NCBI GenBank assembly: GCA_001931535.1 | Contig: CP016211.1 | Span: forward strand, 13,562,377 to 13,626,376 | DNA length: 64,000 bases | Direction: 5' to 3' | DNA from: Minicystis rosea | Lineage (GTDB): Bacteria; Myxococcota_A; Polyangia; Polyangiales; Polyangiaceae | In this document: in pieces, positions 49,169 through 58,770 of the stretch | Layout of the letters: each line of letters opens with the position of its first letter | How positions within the stretch are numbered: position 1 is the stretch's first letter | The notes under the pieces: generated by a model | The model's database searches: none | Told to the model about the DNA's origin: nothing | Seen by the model: the letters and a program-made list of their open reading frames with translations, nothing else | Position numbers and translations under genes: made by a program

Positions 49169-51036
49169 AGCGCAGCGCAGCAGTCCTCTGTGCGCTCGCG
49201 GCGCTCACCCTCGGCGCCACGGCCGCCGCCGAAGAGAAGCGCTTCGACGCCATGGTGTTCCGCCCGTCGGCGGCGCCGCGCGACCTCGTGATGGTGCAGA
49301 AGTCCGAGGTGATCGGCAATCTGTCGCCGGTCGTCGGGCTCTTCTTCGACGTGGCCTTCAATCCGCTCGTGCTCGTCACCAATGGCAGCACCGAGCAGCG
49401 CATCAACGCGGTCGCCGCCGGCGTGACGTTCACGCCCATGGCGGGCATCGGCCTCTTCAATTGGCTCGACGTCACCGTCGCCGTGCCGCTCGTGGCCTGG
49501 CAGACGGGCGGCAACCTCCGGCCGCTCGGCACCGAAGGCGCCGTCTCGTCATCGGCGCTCGGCGACATTCGTTTGATGGGCAAGGTGGCTTTGCCCTTCT
49601 TGAACCGCAAAGACGAGGTGAAGAGCGGTTTTGGCATGTCGCTCGGCGGGCAGCTCAACCTGCCCACCGGCAACCCCAAAGCCTTCACCGGCGAGGGCAC
49701 CGTCACCGGCGGGCCCACGCTGATCATGGATTACCGCTTCAACTTCGGCCTCTTGATCGCGGCCAACGCGGGGCTTTGGCTCCGGCCCAACCGGCAATTC
49801 ACCGGTGTGGCCATCGGCAACATGGCCTCGTTCGGTTTGGCGGCCGAGGCTTATGTCATCCAGCGATACGGCATCTCGATCATCGGTGAGGTGTACGGTT
49901 ATCCCTCGCTCACCAAATTCCCCGACAGCCCGCGCGAAGTCCCGGCCGAAGTGCTGATGGGCATACGCTGGCAGAGCAAATACGGTATCACCATCACCTC
50001 CGGCGGCAGCTTCGGCGCGGCCTGCGGGTTCGGCGCGCCCAGCATTCGGCTCTTCAACAGCATCACGTGGCAGCCGATGACGTCGCGCGAGCAGGACGAG
50101 ATCAACCGCCTGCAGCAGCGCGACAGCGAAGACCCGGACAAGGACGGCCTCATCGGCGACGCCGATCGCTGCCCCAACGCGGCCGGCCCGCCGGAGAACC
50201 TCGGTTGCCCCGACAAGGACACGGACGGCGACGGCGTGGTCGATCGCCTCGACGAGTGCCCCGAGGTCCCCGCCGGGCCCGGCGGCAAGCGCGGTTGCCC
50301 GACGGTGTACATCAAGGGTGACGAGATCGTGATCCTCGATCAGGTCCACTTCGCCACCGATCGGGACATCATCCTCGATGAGTCGAAACCGATCCTCGAC
50401 GAGGTGGCCAAGGTGCTCATCAGCCACCCGGAGATCCGCGAGCTCCGCATCGAGGGGCACACCGACGTGCGCGCCAGCGACGCGTACAACATGAACTTGT
50501 CGCAGCGGCGCGTGAACAGCGTGGCCGCGTTCCTGGTGTCGTCGGGCATCAGCGCCGAGCGCATCACGGCCAAGGGCTTCGGCCACTCGCAGCCGGTGTA
50601 CGACGACAGCGGCTGCACGGGGCCGGACGAGGGCCTCTCGCAGACGTGCCGTTTGATGACGTCGAAGAACCGGCGCGTGGTGTTCCGCATCGTGCGCCGC
50701 GGGGCGCCGCCGCCGCGGTCCATCTCCGGCGCGGACACGAACGGGTCCGTGTTGCCGACGAAGCAAGGTGCTTTGCCGGGCGCGGGCCAGCAAACGGTGC
50801 TCCCGACGCAGCAAGGCGTGCTCCCGGGCAAACCGGTCTTGCCGAGCAGCGTGCTTCCCAGTGCCGGTGGCGACAGCGGCGGCACGCTGCCGACCACGAA
50901 GAAGAACCTCCCGAACCAAGGTGTCCTGCCGAAGTCGGGCGCGCCCAAGAAGCAGGAGACGCCGCAGGCGCCTCCCCCGAAGCGCCGAAGCCCTGACGAT
51001 TCGCGAGGTAACGAGGCGCGCCTCACGCCGGCTTGA
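49165..51036 (+). CDS. traB: TraB-like outer-membrane protein (barrel-TSP3-OmpA)
   Basis: 623 residues from GTG 49165, inside the GTGA overlap with traA. Signal peptide (AAVLCALAALTLGATAAA). Residues 25-310 have alternating strands of an outer-membrane barrel (GFGMSLGGQLNLPTGNPKAF, YRFNFGLLIAANAGLWLRPN). Calcium-binding thrombospondin type-3 repeats at about 320-379 (DPDKDGLIGDADRCP, DTDGDGVVDRLDECP). OmpA peptidoglycan-binding domain at about 385-512 (DQVHFATDRDIIL, RIEGHTDVRASDAYN, NRRVVFRIV). A tail of about 110 residues has short repeats (SVLPTKQGALPG, TVLPTQQGVLPG). TraB is the obligate partner of TraA in Myxococcus and has barrel and OmpA parts; the order and coupling here support the same pair. 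Confidence 0.82.
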   Translation: MKRSAAVLCALAALTLGATAAAEEKRFDAMVFRPSAAPRDLVMVQKSEVIGNLSPVVGLFFDVAFNPLVLVTNGSTEQRINAVAAGVTFTPMAGIGLFNWLDVTVAVPLVAWQTGGNLRPLGTEGAVSSSALGDIRLMGKVALPFLNRKDEVKSGFGMSLGGQLNLPTGNPKAFTGEGTVTGGPTLIMDYRFNFGLLIAANAGLWLRPNRQFTGVAIGNMASFGLAAEAYVIQRYGISIIGEVYGYPSLTKFPDSPREVPAEVLMGIRWQSKYGITITSGGSFGAACGFGAPSIRLFNSITWQPMTSREQDEINRLQQRDSEDPDKDGLIGDADRCPNAAGPPENLGCPDKDTDGDGVVDRLDECPEVPAGPGGKRGCPTVYIKGDEIVILDQVHFATDRDIILDESKPILDEVAKVLISHPEIRELRIEGHTDVRASDAYNMNLSQRRVNSVAAFLVSSGISAERITAKGFGHSQPVYDDSGCTGPDEGLSQTCRLMTSKNRRVVFRIVRRGAPPPRSISGADTNGSVLPTKQGALPGAGQQTVLPTQQGVLPGKPVLPSSVLPSAGGDSGGTLPTTKKNLPNQGVLPKSGAPKKQETPQAPPPKRRSPDDSRGNEARLTPA

Positions 51037-51054
51037 CGCCGGAGAGGGGCGCCT
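51014..51054 (+). terminator. possible nested hairpin at the traB end
   Basis: aggcgc (51014-51019) can pair with gcgcct (51049-51054), and ccggc with gccgg inside. It overlaps the traB stop and could attenuate reading into the next gene. Stems are short, so confidence is low. Confidence 0.3.
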
Positions 51055-51083
51055 GCCTACTCCATCCATCGAAAGGGGGCGGC

Positions 51084-51860
51084 ATGTCGGGTCGAGACAT
51101 GGGTCACGGGACCTCCTCTTTGCAGGTGGACCTCGGGGAAGGGAATGAGAACGTCGTGGCCATCGCGCAGGAGGTGGCCATTCAGCGCGGCGCGCTGATG
51201 ACCGAAGTGTTCCTGCACATGGCCGCGATTCGCAGCCTGGTCGGTCCCTCGAGGCCGGCGGGCGACGCTGAAATCCAGTGCGTCGCGGCGCATGTGCAAG
51301 ACATGCGGGCGCAGTCCGGCCAGCAGGCTGCCCACTTGTTGCCGGGGCAGATCCTGATTGGGGGACGGCCGGTGTGGGAGCTCGTGCCGGCCCACGCGTC
51401 GTCACTTTCGGTCTACGAGAGCATCCGCCTCGAGCAGCAGACCAAGCTCTGCTTCGCCAAGACCAACGTGCTCCCGGCGATCTTCAACCGCGCCGACAGC
51501 CAGGCCGAGGTCATGGCTCGTCGCGCCAGCGTCCAGGGCCTCAAAGAGCTCTTCGGCGCGGCGGTTTTGGAGATGTGGTCGAGCGCGCGCGTCGACGTCG
51601 CGCGCCCCCTGGTGATCGATCGCGAGGCCGCGCTGCGCGGGCTCCAGATGTGGTTCGAGCAGGTCACCCCGGTTTACGAGGAAGCCGCGCAACGGAAGCA
51701 CGATGCTTGGCTCGCTGCCCAGACCCAGAGGTCGGCCGAGAATCGCGCCCTGGAGTCGAGGATCCTGTCCATCTACGCGGACAGCTTCAAAGTCGTCAGC
51801 GTGGCGCGATTCGCTCAGGCGCGCGTGCCCGAGGTCTTCGCGCGCTACGAGAGCTTGTGA
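51084..51860 (+). CDS. hypothetical helical protein downstream of traAB
   Basis: 258 residues. ATG 51084 follows a gaaaggggg ribosome site. No signal peptide, lipobox or membrane segment, so cytoplasmic. Predicted mostly alpha-helical (VAIAQEVAIQRGALMTEVFL, VEQQTK-like charged stretches, AALRGLQMWFEQVTPVYEEA, QRSAENRALESRILSIYADS) with two Cys. I recognise no family. It begins 47 bases after traB in the same direction and may belong to the same transcript, or be separate if the hairpin at the traB end terminates. It is convergent with tamB. Confidence 0.7.
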   Translation: MSGRDMGHGTSSLQVDLGEGNENVVAIAQEVAIQRGALMTEVFLHMAAIRSLVGPSRPAGDAEIQCVAAHVQDMRAQSGQQAAHLLPGQILIGGRPVWELVPAHASSLSVYESIRLEQQTKLCFAKTNVLPAIFNRADSQAEVMARRASVQGLKELFGAAVLEMWSSARVDVARPLVIDREAALRGLQMWFEQVTPVYEEAAQRKHDAWLAAQTQRSAENRALESRILSIYADSFKVVSVARFAQARVPEVFARYESL

Positions 51861-51891
51861 CGAGGCCGGCGATGCCGATCGAACGAGCCCT

Positions 51892-54800
51892 TCAATAGCG
51901 GCGGCGCCACAACAGATCGAGCGCGGTGCTGCCTTGATCGCCGACCACGGCGGTGAGGCTCACGTCGCGCACGAAGCGCCAATCGAGCGTCAGCTCGGTG
52001 CGATCGGGGTTGTCGCCGGGCGCGGGAACACCGAGCTTGTAACCGATGCGCGCGGACACGCGCCGTGAGATTTGCACGCTGAGCTCGGGGCGGGGGCTTT
52101 GGGCATCGGACGTGTCCACGCGGGTGCTGATGTCGGCCGCGGTGATGCCGGAGAGAGCTTTGTTGAGGCCTTGCGTCACCACGCCGCCGGCCATGCCCGC
52201 GGCCTTGACGCCTGCGGACTCTGCGCGTCCCGGCGGAGGCTCGGATCCAAGGCTGCCCGAGGTCGATCCGAAGAGGAGGAGCGCGAGGATCTCTTCCTGC
52301 GCGAGCGCCGGCTCCGATCGGAGCGCGAGCTTGCCCGTGGAGACATGGCCCGAGAAATCGGCGTAAACACGCGTCCCATCCGGCGCGTCCCAAGAGGCCG
52401 TGGCGAACACGATGGGATCCGCCGGGTCGTCTCCCACGAAGCTCACCTCGCCGCGGTCGATGGTGAATTGCTTTCCTTGCAGCTCGAGGCGACCGCGGGT
52501 GACGCGGATTCGCCCGCTCATGCGCGTTTGCGTGCCGACCTCGATGATGGGCTCGCCTTCGGCGGCGATGTTGATGGTGGTGTCGCGCCGCACGACCACG
52601 TCGTCGCCCAAACGGACGGCGGCGCGGATGACGAGCGCCGACGGCGCGCGCGGCTCGGAGGGGGCCGCGAGCGGGAGAGACACGAAATCACGACCGGAGA
52701 CGACACCGACACGAATCTTCCCATCGGGCTCGAGCGGTTGGACGCTGTTGCCCGTCGACTGCGGGAGATCGACGTGGAGCCTCGGAATGTCGAGGTGGAC
52801 GTCGAGGCGCTTTTGGTCTGGAGACATGACGGCGCGCGCGCTGATGTCGCCATAAGCCCGGCCCATGGGCACGCCTTCCACCGCAATGGGAATGCTGTCG
52901 CCATTGGCAATGTGGATCTTGGCATTGGCACGCTGGAGCGAGAGGCCGTCGAGGACGGCGTCCCCCGAGGCCACGAGCTTCCCTGTCGGGGCCTCGGCCG
53001 CGAAATCCTCGAAGCGCAGCGTACCCCAAGGTTTCATGACGATGCGCCCGCGCACGCCGTGAAAGCGCTCGCCGAGCTGCGGGGCTTCGAGCACGCCTTC
53101 GCGAACGGCGATGGCACCATCCGTGTGACCATCTTTGCCGCCCGGCTCCACATGGAGCTTGGCATCGGCGTCGACGCGGCCATCGATCTCTGAGAAGAGC
53201 CCCTGCGTGAACGGTGATACTGCATCTGCCCGGAAGGCTTGGGCGCGAAGGGTCAAGTCCACGGGCTTCTGCGAATCCAGCGCCGGTGCCAGCGCGGCGC
53301 CCCAAGCGATGGAGCCTTTCACCGAGGCGTCCGCGAAACCGTCGGTCTGTTCGAGGCGCGCCGCCGCCGTGAATGCGCCGTCTTTCATGGTCACCGTGAC
53401 GTTGCCGTGGGGAAAGCGGGTTTGATCGAGGGAGAGATCGCGGGCCTCGAGGCTCGCGGTGAGGCTCGCCGCGCGGTGCAGATCGGCGACGGCGACCTTG
53501 CCGCTCACGAGGCCGCCGAGGGGCTTTCGCGCGAGCGCGCCCACTTTGTCGAGCGGGAAGCCGGTGAGCGCCAGTTGGGCCGACGCGTCCCAAGGCACGT
53601 TGCCACCGGCGAGAGCGTCGGCGGCGCGGACCTTCACGGTGCTCTCCGCCGCGAGGACGTCGCGCCCTTCCATCGAGGCATGGAGCTCGAGATTGACTTT
53701 CTCACCATCGTAAACGAGGTTGGTCTCGACGTTCATGGGCGCGGCGCAAGCCGTGGTGGCGGCGTCGCGGGGGGTGAGGCCGACTCCCTTGGCCGAGAGG
53801 CGCAAGGCCGGTGCGTCGACCGTGCCGCGCAGCTCGCCGATCGCCTCGATGTCGCCGCGCACGGGCAGGCGGCCGAGCGCCGGTGGCAAGGCCTCGAGGG
53901 AGCGGCGAGGCACGGTGACCGTCGCTTCGAGCGGTGTCTTGCGGGCCAGCAGGAGCGCGTTGCCGGTGTCGCGGAGGATGCGATCGATGGGCAGCGTGGC
54001 GCCCGCGGCAATGGATACGAGAGATCCGCGGGCGTCGTGGACATCGAGGTTCACCTGCGTTCGGCCGGTGGCGGCGGCGAGGTGCACAGCGGCCTTCCCA
54101 TCGAGGCCTTCGGTGTGGAAAGGCGGCGGGCCGAGGGAAATGGACCCATCGGGGAGGCGCGTCTTCTCCTGCTTGCCGGTGAGCACGAGGCCTCGTGTCT
54201 CTGCTTCGAGATCGAGCGACGGCGCTTCTCTCGCCGAGGGACGCGTGGCCTTTCCTTCGATGGATATGCGGCCTTGGGCTCGCTCGAAGGGGCGTCGACC
54301 GATGGGGAGATCGCTCATGATGCGGTCCAGATCGAGCGCGCCCGAGATGGCGAGCGCGCCGGTGGCGCGTATCCAGGCGTCGGCGCGTGTGGCCTCGCCG
54401 CCGAGCGTGACGTCGGTGGCATGGATGTCGAGGTGCCCTCTCGCGCCGAGAGATGCCGAGACATCTCCGGTGAGGTGCTTTCCTTCGACGGACGTGGCGA
54501 CTCGCACGCTGGCGCCTTCCACGCCGCGGACCGAGAGATCGTCGATGCTCACGCGCGCATGCCCGCGGGCGGAGCGGCGGCGCACGTCGGCGGCGACGTC
54601 GAGCGCCACATGACCGCGGGCGTCCTCTTCGCGGGCGAGGAGCGTGGCCACGCGGGCGAGATCGATGTCCTCGCTCGCGGCGCGGACGACGACCGACGAT
54701 GGAGAGATGCGCGCCGAGGCGGTGAGCGGACGGCCAAGGCCGCGGGCCATGAGGCCACGAACATCGATGTCGCCGCCGCGCACGCCGAGGGAGGCGATGT

Positions 54801-56577
54801 CCACGGTGGCGCTGACATCCTGACGCTCCAAACGTACGTGCGTCCGCTGCAGCGCGAGCGAAGCATCATTGATGATGCGGGCCGCGGCGCGGGCCGAAGG
54901 TGCTTTGGCGTCGCCGTCGAGCTCGGCCGAGACATCGATGGTCGCGGGCGAGCCGGCGGCGCGCACGAGGAGGCGAGGGAACGTGTAGCCGAAGGCGCTC
55001 AGATCGGCGCCGCGAACGGAGGCCGAGAAGCGTACGGCGTCGAGCGTGCCTGTGGCGGTCGCATCGACTTGGCCGCGGCCGAGCCGGACGTCGCTCACGT
55101 CGAGCCCAGCCACATCGGCATGGGCTTTGGCCGAGAAGTGTGTGCTCTCCAAATCCAGATGGCCTGAGGCCTTGGCGTGGGCCTGGCCGCGGCCGATGGG
55201 CCCGAGGCGCTCGACGCGGCGGAGATCGGGAATGGCAGCATCGACGGCAACCGCGAGCTGATCCAGCGCCGTGCCGCCGGGGCGCGACGAGAGCGTCGCG
55301 TCGACGCGGGTGGGAAGCCCGCGCTCGTCGATCACGGCGGTGGCTTTGATCGAGGAGTGAAGGCTGCCTTCGCCGCGCACGCGGAACGCGGGCAGCGCTT
55401 GGCCCTTCAGCTCGCCGGTGTGATTCGTTAGAAGGATGCTTCCGCCGATGTCGCCGCCCGGCGGAGAGACGATGTCGGCCTCGAGATCGGCGGTGATTCG
55501 CGAGGTGGGGGCCTCGCCGTGAAGCAGGCTCGCGTCCAGATCCTTCACGCCGATCTTCACGGCGGCCACGAGATCGGGGCGCGTTTCGTCGGGCAGGGTG
55601 ACGCGACCCGAGGCGGTGATCTCGCCTGCACCGATGGTGGCCGAGAGCGTGGGGCGAAGCTCGGGGAGGCTGCCGTGCACTTCGGCATGCGCGCTCACCG
55701 GCGCGCCGAGCGCGATGCGGCCCGAGGCGAGCGCACCGATGGCTTCGGGCGAAGCATCGGTGACATCGAGAATGGCATTCACGTCCTTCCCTTGGAGCGA
55801 TCCCTCGGCGCGCACCGGAACCTCGCCCAAACGCCCTTCGTAGTGCGCTTCGATGTGCCGTCGATCGTTCGTTTGCGCGGGCAAGGAGGCGCTCCCGCGC
55901 ACGTCTCCTTCGGGGTTCAGGCCTGGTAGGCCGCGGCCCTGAACGTAAAGGTGCTTCACCTCGAGATCGGTGGTCTCCGGCGTGAAGGCAAAGGCACCTT
56001 CGAGGTTCTTCAGGTCGGCATCGATGACGGGGACGGCGGCGAGCTGCCCGTGCACCCAAGCATGATGGATGTGAATCGCGGGGATGGTGACGCGCACGCC
56101 GGGAGAAGGTGTGGTGGAGACGACCTTGGGATCGAAGGCGCGGACGAGCCCGATTTCACCGGTCGCGTCGTCGATGACGACTTCCGCGCCGTCGACCGTG
56201 ACCTCGTTCACCGGCACGTCGAGGGGGCCGCCGCGCACGAGGGAGCGCAGGAGCGCGCTCGTCTTCACGCGGATGCGCGCGCCGTGCACGTGAAGGACGC
56301 GGTGGCCTTCGGGATCGAAGACCTCGGCCTCGATGCCGCCGAGGGTCGTGAGGTGGAGATAGCCGACGTGGTGAATGGCGATCTTGCCTTGGAAGGCATC
56401 GGCCAAAAGGGCGTTGACCCGGGCCGTGGCGAAGCGACGGGGAGCGGGCATGTCGAGGTGGACGGCGACGGCGCCCACGGTCGCCGCGGTGAAGACGGCG
56501 CCGAGGGCGAGCGCTTGGGCGACGGCGACGACGGCGCGCCGCGCGCGGCCGGGAGCATGGTTGTTCGCGAGGTTCAT
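51892..56577 (-). CDS. tamB: TamB-like (DUF490) inner-membrane-anchored translocation protein
   Basis: 1561 residues from ATG 56577. One N-terminal membrane segment (ALALGAVFTAATVGAVAV), then a very long series of AsmA/TamB-type beta strands. The C-terminal DUF490 domain is clear: RGRLELQGKQFTIDRGEVSF, DPADPIVFATASWDAPDGTR, LRSEPALAQEEILALLLFGS and the ending RTELTLDWRFVRDVSLTAVV with DLLWRRRY. TamB spans the periplasm and works with an Omp85 partner in outer-membrane protein assembly and phospholipid transport. Its start shares one base with the end of the Omp85 gene (TGATG), so the two are translationally coupled. Length is in the usual range. Confidence 0.9.
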   Translation of the reverse strand: MNLANNHAPGRARRAVVAVAQALALGAVFTAATVGAVAVHLDMPAPRRFATARVNALLADAFQGKIAIHHVGYLHLTTLGGIEAEVFDPEGHRVLHVHGARIRVKTSALLRSLVRGGPLDVPVNEVTVDGAEVVIDDATGEIGLVRAFDPKVVSTTPSPGVRVTIPAIHIHHAWVHGQLAAVPVIDADLKNLEGAFAFTPETTDLEVKHLYVQGRGLPGLNPEGDVRGSASLPAQTNDRRHIEAHYEGRLGEVPVRAEGSLQGKDVNAILDVTDASPEAIGALASGRIALGAPVSAHAEVHGSLPELRPTLSATIGAGEITASGRVTLPDETRPDLVAAVKIGVKDLDASLLHGEAPTSRITADLEADIVSPPGGDIGGSILLTNHTGELKGQALPAFRVRGEGSLHSSIKATAVIDERGLPTRVDATLSSRPGGTALDQLAVAVDAAIPDLRRVERLGPIGRGQAHAKASGHLDLESTHFSAKAHADVAGLDVSDVRLGRGQVDATATGTLDAVRFSASVRGADLSAFGYTFPRLLVRAAGSPATIDVSAELDGDAKAPSARAAARIINDASLALQRTHVRLERQDVSATVDIASLGVRGGDIDVRGLMARGLGRPLTASARISPSSVVVRAASEDIDLARVATLLAREEDARGHVALDVAADVRRRSARGHARVSIDDLSVRGVEGASVRVATSVEGKHLTGDVSASLGARGHLDIHATDVTLGGEATRADAWIRATGALAISGALDLDRIMSDLPIGRRPFERAQGRISIEGKATRPSAREAPSLDLEAETRGLVLTGKQEKTRLPDGSISLGPPPFHTEGLDGKAAVHLAAATGRTQVNLDVHDARGSLVSIAAGATLPIDRILRDTGNALLLARKTPLEATVTVPRRSLEALPPALGRLPVRGDIEAIGELRGTVDAPALRLSAKGVGLTPRDAATTACAAPMNVETNLVYDGEKVNLELHASMEGRDVLAAESTVKVRAADALAGGNVPWDASAQLALTGFPLDKVGALARKPLGGLVSGKVAVADLHRAASLTASLEARDLSLDQTRFPHGNVTVTMKDGAFTAAARLEQTDGFADASVKGSIAWGAALAPALDSQKPVDLTLRAQAFRADAVSPFTQGLFSEIDGRVDADAKLHVEPGGKDGHTDGAIAVREGVLEAPQLGERFHGVRGRIVMKPWGTLRFEDFAAEAPTGKLVASGDAVLDGLSLQRANAKIHIANGDSIPIAVEGVPMGRAYGDISARAVMSPDQKRLDVHLDIPRLHVDLPQSTGNSVQPLEPDGKIRVGVVSGRDFVSLPLAAPSEPRAPSALVIRAAVRLGDDVVVRRDTTINIAAEGEPIIEVGTQTRMSGRIRVTRGRLELQGKQFTIDRGEVSFVGDDPADPIVFATASWDAPDGTRVYADFSGHVSTGKLALRSEPALAQEEILALLLFGSTSGSLGSEPPPGRAESAGVKAAGMAGGVVTQGLNKALSGITAADISTRVDTSDAQSPRPELSVQISRRVSARIGYKLGVPAPGDNPDRTELTLDWRFVRDVSLTAVVGDQGSTALDLLWRRRY

Positions 56578-58739
56578 CAGAAGGCCTCCCCGATGCCGAA
56601 GGCGAATGCGATGGGCACGCCGTAGAGGGTTCCGGGATCGCCGTCCTGGCGCGGATCGGTGCCGCGCGGGAGCTGTGCCCCGGGAATGCGATAGCCGACG
56701 TCGAGACGCACGGGCCCGATGGGCGTGTCGTAGCGGAGCCCGATGCCACACGAGAGGTGTGGATGATCGAAGCGCAGATTGGCACGCTCGGGGGACACGT
56801 CGCCGGCGTCGCAGAACGTGGTCCCGCCGAGAGGGCCGTAGATGGGAAAACGTACCTCCAAAGAGGCCTCCCAGAGGGAGAGCCCGCCGAGCGGCACCGC
56901 ACAGCGGACAGGATCGTAGCTCGGATTCTGGGCGTCGCAGGCCGCGGCCAGCGCCTGGGCTTGGAGACCGGGGTTGAAGAAAGGCACGCTCCCATGCGGG
57001 CCCACGCCGCGCAGCGGATAGCCTCGGTTCGAGCTGGCGCCGCCCGAGAAGAAGCCGCGCAGATAGATGAGCTCGATGTCACGAATCCACGCCGCGCGGT
57101 CCGTCGCGCCCGCGTCGTTTCCGCGCGCCGCGGCGGCGGCGGCGCCGTAGCTCATGGGGAAGAGAAAGCCCACGGTGGCGCGCGCGGCGACGGTGACCTT
57201 CTTGCCGATGGGGACGTAGCCGCGCACCTCCGGTTGGATGCGGAAATCGCGGGCGGCGCCGCCGAGCCCGGCGAATTGGAGATCGGTTTGCACGAGGGCG
57301 CCGGCGTGCGGGCGGAGCTTGTCGTCGCGGAAATCGAGCTGCGCCAGGAGATCCAGATACGATATCGCGAGGCCGCGCAGATCCGGATCGCGCGCGCCCT
57401 TGTAGGTGAAAGGCTCGTTGAGCTGGATGTTGTAGCTGGGCGCGACGAGGAGCTTCTTCCACGTGCGATCGAGGCCCAGCGAGCCCTTGTATTCGAGGTA
57501 CCCGAGCACGGGCGCCTTGGGATCGACGTTGGCCGAGAGGAGCACGGGATAGGTGTTGAGCTCCGAGCGGATGACTCCATTGGTGCGCGCTTCGAGGAAG
57601 CCGGGCTCGCGCAGCTCGACGCGGAGGCGCTCCTCGGGGAGGAGGGCCGTGGGCTTCTGGAAGGTGGGAATGCGCGTGGGATAGAGATCGAAGCCGGCCT
57701 TGAGATCGACCTGGAAGTGGCGGAAGCCGCCGAAGAGGTTCTTGTGCTCCCAGCCCACGCGCCCGTGGATTTGGGTGCGCACCGCATCGAGCTGGAGGCC
57801 GCCGCCGGCGAGGATGCTTTTGAGCTTCTGCGGTCGCAGCTTGACCACGAGCGGCACCGAGCCGTCTTCCGGCGGCGGATCGGGGAGGACGGGCACGATC
57901 TCCACGACACTGAAGGTCCCGAGATCGAGCACCGCTTGCTGCGCAGAGGCGGTGACGCGCGTGGAGTACGGTGTGCCAGGGACGATGTCGAGGGCACGGC
58001 GAATGGGCGCCTCGGGCAGCTCGCCGCGACCTTCGATGCGGATGGCGCCGAACTTCGCTTTGGGGCCCGCCTTCACCACGAAGATGAGCCGAGCCTGGTG
58101 CTTGGGCAGATCGACGTCGGCGCGCCGCTCGACCTTGGCCCATGCATGACCGAGATCGGTGAGGGCCCGCGTCATGCTCCGCTCGGCCTCGAGAAAGGCC
58201 TCTTCCTCGAAGCTGCGATGTCGCTTCAACGAGCGCCCGATGCTCCGGCGCACGAGCTCGGCATCGGGCGCCGCGAGGCCGTCGAGCCCCTCGATTTGCA
58301 CCGCCTCGACGACGACGGGCTTGCCCTCCTCGACCTCGATGGTCACCTCGACGTGCTTCTCGCCCTTGTAGCGAACGCGCCCGGCGCGGACCTTGGCTTC
58401 GTAATAGCCCCGCGCACGATAATAACGTTCGACGCGCTCCAGATCGCGCTGGAGGACGCTGCGATCGTAGAGCTGGTAGTCGTAGACCAGGCCCCGAAAG
58501 AGCCCGAAGAATTTGGGGCTCTCGGCGGTGGCCACCTTGCCCTCGATGTCTCCACCCGAGATGGCGTCGTTGCCTTGGACACGAACGTCGTCCACGGCGG
58601 CCATGCCTTTGGGGATGGAGGCACAGCCGAAGCTCCCGAGGGCGAGGAGCGCGAGAATGGCAATCGTGCGACCGGCGAAGGACACGGGATGCCGCGCTGC
58701 AATGGGCATTCCGAGCCGCCACATCCGGGGCATCGCCAT
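56577..58739 (-). CDS. tamA: TamA/TamL-like Omp85 outer-membrane protein with lipobox
   Basis: 720 residues. POTRA domains at about 45-330 (VDDVRVQGNDAISGGDIEGK, VEAVQIEGLDGLAAPDAELV, FGAIRIEGRGELPEAPIRRA). Omp85 barrel to the C-terminus with RGFFSGGASSNRGYPLRGVG (the RGF/Y loop motif), IGLRYDTPIGPVRLDVGYRI and terminal Phe. The signal peptide has a lipobox: ILALLALGSFGCAS (C39), so the protein is probably lipidated, as in TamL of Bacteroidetes rather than TamA. ATG 58739 is used because gcgaggcg lies just upstream; ATG 58709 is possible. Overlaps tamB by one base. It is divergent from the gene at 58771. Confidence 0.88.
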   Translation of the reverse strand: MAMPRMWRLGMPIAARHPVSFAGRTIAILALLALGSFGCASIPKGMAAVDDVRVQGNDAISGGDIEGKVATAESPKFFGLFRGLVYDYQLYDRSVLQRDLERVERYYRARGYYEAKVRAGRVRYKGEKHVEVTIEVEEGKPVVVEAVQIEGLDGLAAPDAELVRRSIGRSLKRHRSFEEEAFLEAERSMTRALTDLGHAWAKVERRADVDLPKHQARLIFVVKAGPKAKFGAIRIEGRGELPEAPIRRALDIVPGTPYSTRVTASAQQAVLDLGTFSVVEIVPVLPDPPPEDGSVPLVVKLRPQKLKSILAGGGLQLDAVRTQIHGRVGWEHKNLFGGFRHFQVDLKAGFDLYPTRIPTFQKPTALLPEERLRVELREPGFLEARTNGVIRSELNTYPVLLSANVDPKAPVLGYLEYKGSLGLDRTWKKLLVAPSYNIQLNEPFTYKGARDPDLRGLAISYLDLLAQLDFRDDKLRPHAGALVQTDLQFAGLGGAARDFRIQPEVRGYVPIGKKVTVAARATVGFLFPMSYGAAAAAARGNDAGATDRAAWIRDIELIYLRGFFSGGASSNRGYPLRGVGPHGSVPFFNPGLQAQALAAACDAQNPSYDPVRCAVPLGGLSLWEASLEVRFPIYGPLGGTTFCDAGDVSPERANLRFDHPHLSCGIGLRYDTPIGPVRLDVGYRIPGAQLPRGTDPRQDGDPGTLYGVPIAFAFGIGEAF

Positions 58740-58770
58740 TGCAAACGCGCCTCGCCGGAGGCTCGCCGTG

